DNA from: Eubacterium sp.
GTDB lineage: Bacteria; Bacillota; Clostridia; Lachnospirales; Lachnospiraceae
Direction: 5' to 3'
Length of the DNA: 51,672 nucleotides
Assembly (NCBI GenBank): GCA_024681515.1
Contig: JAILAR010000126.1
Coordinates: 1 to 51,672 of the forward strand
Part shown: in pieces, positions 45,611 to 51,672 of the stretch
Layout of the letters: each line of letters begins with the position of its first letter
Position numbering within the stretch: the stretch's first letter is position 1
Program-made: the position numbers and the translations under genes
Notes under the pieces: generated by a model
Told to the model about the DNA's origin: nothing
The model's input: the letters and a program-made list of their open reading frames with translations, nothing else
Database searches by the model: none

Positions 45611-45647
45611 TTCCATACTTCGCGGCTTCCGCCGCTCCGTGTAATTC
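45611..45647. repeat. dispersed repeat copy (TTCCATACTTCGCGG...GCTCCGTG)
   Basis: Lies between the JAMM and triple-fusion genes. It is the best match to the copy at 38437-38470 that is translated inside the JAMM-TusA gene. Confidence 0.75.
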
Positions 45648-45655
45648 CAGTCCAA

Positions 45656-46102
45656 TCAATAGGGTTCGGTCAGGAAGATCCGTATCTCCCTTACCTGCCT
45701 TGTGGCTGCATCCTGCTTCCACCCCCGTAGCCTGGTGGGTTTTCCCTCGATCACCGAGATAATGAGATAGAGCATACCCGGCACCATCTCCCGTATATCC
45801 TCATTCGACGGAATCGATGGATGATCCGGATGGGAATGGTAGAAGCCCAGGATGTCATTTCCAGCCTCCCGCTTTTCTTTTTCATATCCGTATAATTCCA
45901 TCGGATCGATGCCATAGTGTGTTTTTCTTCTGTCCTCCGCCACCCGGTTTTCTACCCGTACGGTGTCCCGGATCACGTAAGCTCCGTCCTCCGTCACCGT
46001 TCCGAACAGAAGTCCGCAGCATTCCCGGGGATAAGTCTCTCCGGCATGTTCCTTCATATGATCTCGCAGCGCTTCCTGAAGCACGATCCTCTCCTCGATC
46101 AT
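45656..46102 (-). CDS. JAMM (M67) metallopeptidase, stand-alone
   Basis: 148 residues, single domain. Zinc motif H89-S-H91-P followed by PSNED (S99, D102) with Glu27 upstream; YPRECCGLLFG is typical of the prokaryotic Mec/HcyD/QbsD group. Those enzymes trim residues after the diglycine of sulfur carriers or free the product from the carrier. The ATG overlaps the metY-like stop as ATGA. Neighbours are a MetY-like enzyme upstream and a carrier-E1-rhodanese fusion downstream, so the likely substrates are encoded in the same island. Confidence 0.92.
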   Translation of the reverse strand: MIEERIVLQEALRDHMKEHAGETYPRECCGLLFGTVTEDGAYVIRDTVRVENRVAEDRRKTHYGIDPMELYGYEKEKREAGNDILGFYHSHPDHPSIPSNEDIREMVPGMLYLIISVIEGKPTRLRGWKQDAATRQVREIRIFLTEPY

Positions 46103-47358
46103 ACGCGACTTGCCTCCACAGCCCGCAGGAAATCCCGGATCAGGTCCTCCTTATCCTCGATCCCCACGCTGACACGAATGGTATCCTCATATACACCCGC
46201 CGCTTCCCGTTCGGCCTCGTTCGTACGGATATATAATGTGGAGGCCGGGTGGATCACCAGCGTCCGCAGATCCCCGATGTTGCTGGCGATCAGTGCGTAG
46301 CGCAGTGCATTTATGATCCGGAAGGCCCGTTCCTTCGATCCGCATCGAAAGGTCAGGATCCCTCCGCCATATCCGCTGAGTTCTTTCTCCACAAAAGCAT
46401 GGCAGGGATGAGATTCCAATGTCAGATAGTTCACCGTGATGTCCGGCTCCTGCTCCAACGCCCGGGCCAGGGCATCCGCATTCTGACAGATCCGCTCCAT
46501 CCGAAGTCCCAGCGTATCCATTCCGACATACGATAGAAATGCATTCAGCGGAGCCATACACCCACCCAGATTCTCCCAGATATCCGTGCGAAGCCGGAGC
46601 TGCAGTGCCATGCGGCCGTATTTTTTAAACTCTGAAAGAGCCGTATGCTTTTCGAAATTCCAGGGAAACTTCCCTCCGTCAATGATGATCCCTCCGATGG
46701 AGTTCCCACCACCGTTGATATATTTCGATGTGGAATGGATCACCACATCCGCACCTAATGCCAGCGGATGCGCCAGATAGGGCGTCGCCGTTGTGGAATC
46801 CACGAAGAGTGGGATCCCTGCTTCGTGCGCCACCTTTGCGACCTCAGGGATATCCAGGACCGAAAGGGACGGGTTACTGATCAGTTCTCCGAAGATCACC
46901 CTGGTTCGCTCCGTGATCGCCGCTTCCAGCGTCTCACTTTGCATATCCCGCACAAATGTAGTGTGGATCCCAAGCTTTTCGAGATCATGGAACAGATCGA
47001 TGGTTCCGCCGTACAGTCCGCTGCCGGCGATGATCTCGTCTCCACTCTCACAAACTGCCAGAAGTGCCGTGGAAATGGCCGACATGCCGCTGCTGCAACA
47101 GACAGCTCCGGCTCCACCCTCCAGTTCGGAGAGTTTCTGTTCAAAGGCCGCCAGCGTGGGATTTCCGATCCGCGTATACGCGTAACCCATACTCTTATGC
47201 CGGAAGACCTTCTCTAACTCCTCCATACTCTCATACTGAAACGCCGTAACCTGTGAGATCGGTGGGAGGATCTCCCGTTGCCCGTAACCAGTGGACGTTT
47301 TCCCGTGCAGGAGACGTGTATTGAATTTTGCATCTGTGTTGCTGTTTGTTGTGCCCAT
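46099..47358 (-). CDS. metY: O-acetylhomoserine sulfhydrylase-like enzyme (MetY group)
   Basis: 419 residues, Cys/Met-metabolism PLP family. Motifs are YAYTRIGNPTLAAFE, the GSGLYGGTIDLF loop, the PLP lysine in HSTSKYINGGGNSIGG and the C-terminal RVSVGIEDKEDLI. Residue pattern and insert size fit MetY rather than MetB/MetC, though a cystathionine enzyme cannot be excluded. MetY enzymes of some bacteria take sulfur from a carrier thiocarboxylate rather than free sulfide, in loci that also encode JAMM, ThiF and ThiS proteins as here. Confidence 0.85.
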   Translation of the reverse strand: MGTTNSNTDAKFNTRLLHGKTSTGYGQREILPPISQVTAFQYESMEELEKVFRHKSMGYAYTRIGNPTLAAFEQKLSELEGGAGAVCCSSGMSAISTALLAVCESGDEIIAGSGLYGGTIDLFHDLEKLGIHTTFVRDMQSETLEAAITERTRVIFGELISNPSLSVLDIPEVAKVAHEAGIPLFVDSTTATPYLAHPLALGADVVIHSTSKYINGGGNSIGGIIIDGGKFPWNFEKHTALSEFKKYGRMALQLRLRTDIWENLGGCMAPLNAFLSYVGMDTLGLRMERICQNADALARALEQEPDITVNYLTLESHPCHAFVEKELSGYGGGILTFRCGSKERAFRIINALRYALIASNIGDLRTLVIHPASTLYIRTNEAEREAAGVYEDTIRVSVGIEDKEDLIRDFLRAVEASRV

Positions 47359-47452
47359 ACCCGCACCTGTAATTCTTCTTTCATATCAGATTCGATCCGA
47401 TCCGGACATCAAAGCATCCGGTTTTGTCTCTTGTGATAATCTCACTCTATTT

Positions 47453-47893
47453 TCAGATTACATAGAGATCCCAGTTCTTCTGCGCCCGATCCATACACTG
47501 CTCTGCAAATGCACGCAGCGTCACCCCTGAAGTAAACTGATTCAAACTGCTATTGATCCTCTCCCAGAAACAGTCATTGATCACCGGGCGAAGGCCACCC
47601 TCTTCGTCCTTCGGATCCATTTCCGCGAGAATATTCATGTCCAGCGCATTCAGCACATCCGAAAGCGTGACCTCCTCCGGTGAACAGGCCAGAGTATATC
47701 CCCCGCGCAGCCCCTTCTGTGCGGTGATGAAGCCTGCCTGTCGGAGCAGCAGGAGGATCTGCTCCAGATACTTATGTGAGATCTTCTGTCTTTGCGCAAT
47801 CTCCGGCGCCGATACGCTGGAGCCGTTCTCACTGTGAATCACAATATCCGTCAGTGCAATCAACCCATATTCCACTCTTGTCGATACTCTCAT
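47453..47893 (-). CDS. Rrf2-family transcriptional regulator (CymR-like)
   Basis: 146 residues. N-terminal winged helix MRVSTRVEYGLIALTDI, HKYLEQILLLLRQAGFI, KGLRGGYTLA is the Rrf2 signature. The three closely spaced cysteines of Fe-S Rrf2 proteins are not seen (only scattered Cys such as in INDCFWER), which is closer to CymR, the cysteine-metabolism repressor of Firmicutes. It is the first gene of the sulfur island and probably controls it. Its promoter overlaps a dyad that could be the autoregulatory operator. Confidence 0.9.
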   Translation of the reverse strand: MRVSTRVEYGLIALTDIVIHSENGSSVSAPEIAQRQKISHKYLEQILLLLRQAGFITAQKGLRGGYTLACSPEEVTLSDVLNALDMNILAEMDPKDEEGGLRPVINDCFWERINSSLNQFTSGVTLRAFAEQCMDRAQKNWDLYVI

Positions 47894-47929
47894 CTGATTC
47901 CCCCTTCCCTGACTGATTATGATGTTGCC

Positions 47930-47958
47930 ACTATAACACCATTTGCCTACTATGTCAA
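47930..47958 (-). promoter_or_regulatory. promoter of the rrf2-led sulfur island
   Basis: Minus strand: perfect TTGACA (47958-47953), 17-bp spacer, TATAGT (47935-47930). Confidence 0.88.
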
Positions 47959-47962
47959 TAGG
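47946..47962. promoter_or_regulatory. candidate Rrf2 operator
   Basis: The 17-bp imperfect dyad CCTATTGACATAGTAGG (minus strand) has half-sites CCTAYT/ARTAGG and covers the -35 element, as expected for a repressor site. Confidence 0.5.
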
Positions 47963-48021
47963 TTTTATAGGAGTGTTATTTCAGATGATTCAAATACGCC
48001 CGCTTGCCGGTCGTATCACGC

Positions 48022-48055
48022 AAAAAGGCATCCGATCCCCCCGGATCGAATGCCT
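48022..48055 (-). terminator. terminator after gltD
   Basis: Arms AGGCATYCGATCC (48026-48038) and complement (48043-48055) with a 4-base loop, followed by TTTTTG on the minus strand. Confidence 0.88.
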
Positions 48056-48119
48056 AAGTCTTCACCTTGTATTTTCTTATCAAATCTGCCTGCAACACCT
48101 CAGTGAGCGACACGATCTT

Positions 48120-49604
48120 CTACAGATTGGTATATCCCATCAGATCGAAGTCCACTTCTTTCGCTGCCGCTCTTCCGTCTGCGATGGCACGTACCACCAG
48201 GGACTGTCCGCTGTGCATATCACCGGCGGTATAAATGCCCGGCTGGCTGGTGGCGTGGCTGCCATGACCGGTCTTCACGTTCGTCCGACCGTCCAGTTCC
48301 ACTTCAAATGCATCCGTAACGTAGCTCTCACTTCCCAGGAACCCTGCTGCGATCAGCACCAGCTCTGCAGGAAGCTCTTCCTCGGTTCCCTCCACCGGAA
48401 CCATACGCATCCGCCCGGTGTTCTCATCCTTCTCGGATCGGAGAGAGACCACGGTAACGCTGCGGAGTTTTCCTTCTTCATCTTTGTTGAAGCTCTGTAC
48501 TGTGGTCCGGTAGCGTCTCGGATCCTGTCCGAATTTCCAGATAGCTTCCTCCTGCCCGTAATCCGTCTTTCCCACCCGCGGCCACTCCGGCCAGGGATTG
48601 GAGGCCAGACGCGCACAGGGCGGCTCCGGCATCATTTCCAGCTGGGTAACGCTGGCTGCACCCAAACGGATGGATGTACCCACACAGTCATTTCCGGTAT
48701 CACCGCCACCGATGACGATCACATGCTTTCCTTCTGCCAGCTCCGTCGGAACCTGCCGAAAATCACTGTCCAGAAGTGTCTTTGTTACCTTCGACAGGAA
48801 ATCCACCGCAAACCAGATCCCCTCTGCTTCCCTTCCCGGTGCCTGGATATCTCTCGGATTCGAAGCGCCGCAGGTCAAAATCACGCTGTCGTACTCCTCC
48901 CGGAGCTGCTCTGCGGAAATGTCCTGCCCCACATTTGCATTTACAACGAACCGGATTCCTGCCTGCTCCATCATCGCCACACGGCGGTCGATGCTGCTCT
49001 TGTCCAGCTTCATGTTCGGAATACCGTAACGGAGCAGTCCGCCGATCCGGTCTCTGCGTTCATAGACCGTCACGGAATGTCCGCGACGGTTCAGCAGCTG
49101 CGCCGCTGCCAGGCCTGCCGGTCCGCTGCCCACAACCGCAACCCGCTTGCCGGTCCGAACCTTCGGTGCTTCTTCCTTCACCAGTCCATGCTCAAATGCA
49201 TACTCGATGACCGCCCGTTCATTTTCCTTTGTTGCCACCGGCTCGCCGTGGAGACCGCAGGTGCAGGCCGCCTCGCAGAGCGCGGGACATACGCGGGAAG
49301 TGAACTCCGGGAAGCTGTGGGTCTTGGAGAGCCGCACATAAGCCTGCTCCAGATTCCCGTGATAGACCAGATCGTTCATCTCCGGCACCAGATTGTGCAG
49401 GGGACAGCCGGACATCATACCGGAGATCAGCGTTCCTGCCTGACAGAAGGGAACGCCGCAGTCCATGCAGCGTGCCGCCTGCTTTTGCTGTTCCTCTATC
49501 GGAAGAGAGCCGTGAAACTCCTGAAAGTCCTTCACTCTGTCGGCTTCCTCTACTACCGGCCCGTTCTTTCTCTCATACTCTAAAAAACCTGTCGGTTTAC
49601 CCAT
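48120..49604 (-). CDS. gltD: glutamate synthase small (beta) subunit
   Basis: 494 residues. Passes electrons from NADPH through FAD and Fe-S clusters to GltB. N-terminal cysteine motifs CMDCGVPFC and CPALCEAACTC, FAD-binding VAVVGSGPAGLAAA, GGLLRYGIPNMKLDK, and NADPH-binding VIGGGDTGNDCVG, ending YTAGDMHSGQSLVVRAI. A GGAGG site precedes the ATG, 15 bp after the gltB stop. A strong terminator follows. Confidence 0.97.
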   Translation of the reverse strand: MGKPTGFLEYERKNGPVVEEADRVKDFQEFHGSLPIEEQQKQAARCMDCGVPFCQAGTLISGMMSGCPLHNLVPEMNDLVYHGNLEQAYVRLSKTHSFPEFTSRVCPALCEAACTCGLHGEPVATKENERAVIEYAFEHGLVKEEAPKVRTGKRVAVVGSGPAGLAAAQLLNRRGHSVTVYERRDRIGGLLRYGIPNMKLDKSSIDRRVAMMEQAGIRFVVNANVGQDISAEQLREEYDSVILTCGASNPRDIQAPGREAEGIWFAVDFLSKVTKTLLDSDFRQVPTELAEGKHVIVIGGGDTGNDCVGTSIRLGAASVTQLEMMPEPPCARLASNPWPEWPRVGKTDYGQEEAIWKFGQDPRRYRTTVQSFNKDEEGKLRSVTVVSLRSEKDENTGRMRMVPVEGTEEELPAELVLIAAGFLGSESYVTDAFEVELDGRTNVKTGHGSHATSQPGIYTAGDMHSGQSLVVRAIADGRAAAKEVDFDLMGYTNL

Positions 49605-49619
49605 GACGCTTACCTCCGT

Positions 49620-51672
49620 CTATCCTACCAGTTTTGTAAATGCTTCGATCTCCGCCTGCTCTCGGTTCATGCCCTGCTCCTCGCCTTCCGCGATGAGATG
49701 CATCATGGCCTTATAATCCGACGGAATGATCTTCTTGAACTTTCCGATGAAGGAATCAAAGTCATCCAGGATCCGCTGTCCCTTCCTGGAACCGGTGAAG
49801 GCCACATGCTGCTCGATGATCCGGCGCAGTTCTTCCTTTTCATTATGCTGCTCCACCTTCTCCATCAGCACCAGTTGCTTGTTCAGGTTCTTGTAGAGTG
49901 TATTCTCTTCATCCAGCACATAAGCGATACCGCCGCTCATACCTGCCGCAAAGTTCTTGCCCGTGGGACCCAGGATTACGGCACGGCCGCCGGTCATGTA
50001 CTCGCAGCCATGCTCGCCGACACCTTCAACCACTGCAGTCACACCGGAATTCCGGATACAGAAACGTTCTCCTGCCATACCGGCAATGTATGCTTCTCCG
50101 CTGGTAGCACCGTAAAGGGCCACATTTCCGATGATGATATTTTCTTCCGGATCGTAAGCCGCCTCCTTCGGAGCCTTCACGATGAGCCGTCCGCCGGACA
50201 GACCCTTGCCGAAGTAATCGTTGCTGTCGCCGGTAAGCTCCAGAGTCACACCCTTCGGAACAAATGCACCGAAGCTCTGTCCGCCGGCTCCCTTGCAGTT
50301 CACATGAATGGTATCTGTCGGAAGTCCTTCCGGATTGTTGCGGGTAACTTCCGCTCCCAGAAGCGTACCGAAGGATCGGTCGATGTTTTCCACATCCAGG
50401 GATATGGTGCAGGCCTTTCCTTTTTTCACTGCCTGCTGCACTGCCTTGCTTGCCAGAAGCTCCTTCTCATCCCTGGTCTCTTCCAGTTTGAAATCATATG
50501 CCTTCTCCGGATGGAAGGTCTGCAGTTCCCGGTCAAACTCGGAGAGATCTGCCAGGATACGGTTAAAGAGAAGCTCCTCGGCATGGTTATGAGTGGAGGG
50601 ATCCTTCGCTCCGCTCAGGATGACAGAGTTCTTGTCATTCTGAGCTGCTTTCCTGTCATTCTGAGCCGCAGGCGAAGAATCCTTACACTCCTGATTCTTC
50701 CGCTTCAGCAGATCCGTCCGGCCCACCATTTCCGCGATGGTGCGAACACCCAGCTTCGCCATATATTCCCGCAGCTCTCTTGCGATGAACCGCATGAAAT
50801 TCTCAACATATTCCGGTTTGCCCATGAAGCGCTTCCGAAGCTCCGGATTCTGGGTAGCCACGCCCATGGGGCAGGTATCCTGATGGCAGACACGCATCAT
50901 GACGCAGCCAAGCGTTACCAGCGGTGCCGTTGCAAAGCCGAACTCCTCAGCTCCCAGGAGTGCCGCGATGGCTACATCCCGGCCGCTCATCAGCTTTCCG
51001 TCGGTCTCGATCACTACCTGATCCCGAAGTCCGTTGAGAAGCAGGGTCTGATGGGTCTCCGCCAGTCCCAGCTCCCAGGGAAGTCCTGCATTGTGAATGG
51101 AGCTGAGAGGCGCCGCACCGGTTCCTCCGTCATACCCGGATACCAGGATGACCTGCGCCCCGGCCTTGGCCACGCCGGCCGCTACCGTACCGACACCGGC
51201 CTCGGATACCAGTTTTACGGAGATCCGTGCGTTCTTATTTGCATTCTTTAAGTCGTAGATCAGCTCCGCCAGATCCTCGATGGAGTAGATATCGTGATGC
51301 GGCGGCGGGGAGATCAGGGACACACCCGGTGTGGAGTGTCTGGTCTTTGCGATCCACGGATATACCTTCTTGCCCGGAAGATGTCCGCCTTCACCCGGCT
51401 TCGCGCCCTGGGCCATCTTGATCTGGATCTCCCGTGCAGATACCAGATATTTGCTGGTAACACCGAACCGTCCGCTGGCCACCTGCTTGATGGCGGAACT
51501 CTTATCGTCTGCGCTTCCTGCAGTTGCCAGGCGCTCGTCGCTCTCACCGCCCTCACCGCTGTTGGACTTGCCGTGCAGATGGTTCATGGCGATGGCGAGA
51601 CAGGTATGTGCTTCTTCGGAGATTGATCCGTAGGACATGGCACCGGTCTTGAACCGACGCACGATCTCGTCC
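49620..51672 (-). CDS. gltB: glutamate synthase large subunit (N-terminal part beyond window), with repeat insert
   Basis: The visible part has about 684 codons and continues past the right edge; the GTG at 51662 is internal, since the frame stays open upstream. It begins in the FMN synthase domain at [17 protein letters not shown]. The 3Fe-4S cysteines are seen in [15 protein letters not shown]. The C-terminal GXGXG beta-helix includes [10 protein letters not shown] and [21 protein letters not shown]. The glutaminase domain lies outside. Between GRTDLLK and the FHPEKAYDF region, about 35 residues ([20 protein letters not shown] and flanks) are encoded by three copies of a dispersed repeat at 50599-50682, in a linker between domains. 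Confidence 0.95.
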   Translation of the reverse strand, partial: DEIVRRFKTGAMSYGSISEEAHTCLAIAMNHLHGKSNSGEGGESDERLATAGSADDKSSAIKQVASGRFGVTSKYLVSAREIQIKMAQGAKPGEGGHLPGKKVYPWIAKTRHSTPGVSLISPPPHHDIYSIEDLAELIYDLKNANKNARISVKLVSEAGVGTVAAGVAKAGAQVILVSGYDGGTGAAPLSSIHNAGLPWELGLAETHQTLLLNGLRDQVVIETDGKLMSGRDVAIAALLGAEEFGFATAPLVTLGCVMMRVCHQDTCPMGVATQNPELRKRFMGKPEYVENFMRFIARELREYMAKLGVRTIAEMVGRTDLLKRKNQECKDSSPAAQNDRKAAQNDKNSVILSGAKDPSTHNHAEELLFNRILADLSEFDRELQTFHPEKAYDFKLEETRDEKELLASKAVQQAVKKGKACTISLDVENIDRSFGTLLGAEVTRNNPEGLPTDTIHVNCKGAGGQSFGAFVPKGVTLELTGDSNDYFGKGLSGGRLIVKAPKEAAYDPEENIIIGNVALYGATSGEAYIAGMAGERFCIRNSGVTAVVEGVGEHGCEYMTGGRAVILGPTGKNFAAGMSGGIAYVLDEENTLYKNLNKQLVLMEKVEQHNEKEELRRIIEQHVAFTGSRKGQRILDDFDSFIGKFKKIIPSDYKAMMHLIAEGEEQGMNREQAEIEAFTKLVG
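50599..50682. repeat. in-frame GTCATTCTGAG-family element in gltB
   Basis: Arm 1 (50599-50626, starts GGATCCTTCGCTCCGCTCAG) is inverted relative to arm 2 (50633-50653) and arm 3 (50654-50682), which both start TGTCATTCTGAG. Arms 1 and 3 can pair. The same element occurs between carA and carB. Confidence 0.85.

Overview
The window looks like chromosome from a fairly GC-rich member of the Clostridia, most likely Lachnospiraceae. The evidence is a Gram-positive style gene set: ftsEX with a murein hydrolase activator and a CtpA-type protease, GdpP-rplI-dnaB, a CdaR/PucR-type regulator, an MsmX-type ATPase, a SleB-like cell-wall hydrolase and the DUF5716/DUF5717 pair. Strong GGAGG-type ribosome binding sites and nearly uniform gene orientation agree. 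Thirty-six of 39 genes read on the minus strand. No rRNA, tRNA, integrase, transposase or CRISPR array was seen. The taxonomic call is inference from gene content.

Layout. 1-8296: guaA (partial), then a division and cell-wall run read right to left as cdaR-like regulator, ftsE, ftsX, M23 protein and S41 protease, preceded by a stand-alone sugar-ABC ATPase. 8297-11705: a LytR_C-domain protein, a plus-strand short-chain dehydrogenase carrying an internal 39-bp periodic repeat, and an orphan Card1/Can2-like nuclease (DUF1887 type). 11711-21738: one tight operon running DUF5717, an actin/Hsp70-like DUF5716 protein, a helical protein, gdpP, rplI and dnaB. 22155-25256: an aminotransferase, a repeat-bearing SleB-type hydrolase and a VanZ-like protein. 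25451-36825: a glutamine and nucleotide block with carB, carA, an L,D-transpeptidase, an ANTAR regulator, a divergent glutamine synthetase, purF and pyrG. pyrG has a good promoter and an attenuator-like leader.

37057-47893 is the most interesting region: a sulfur island of eleven co-directional genes. In transcription order they are an Rrf2 regulator, a MetY-like enzyme, a JAMM peptidase, a sulfur-carrier/E1/rhodanese triple fusion, a family 2A encapsulin shell, a cysteine desulfurase with a disordered extension of about 200 residues (the expected cargo), serine acetyltransferase, a ThiS-like carrier, a ThiF-like E1, a JAMM-TusA fusion and a second serine acetyltransferase. The parts suggest a sulfur-storing protein compartment wired to thiocarboxylate-dependent synthesis of homocysteine or cysteine. 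gltD and gltB (partial) close the window.

A second theme is repeats. At least three short dispersed repeat families and several tandem repeats with units near 12 bp fill the intergenic DNA. Some lie inside reading frames: a multi-copy insert in gltB, the 39-bp repeat in the dehydrogenase, and a repeat that encodes the linker of the JAMM-TusA fusion.
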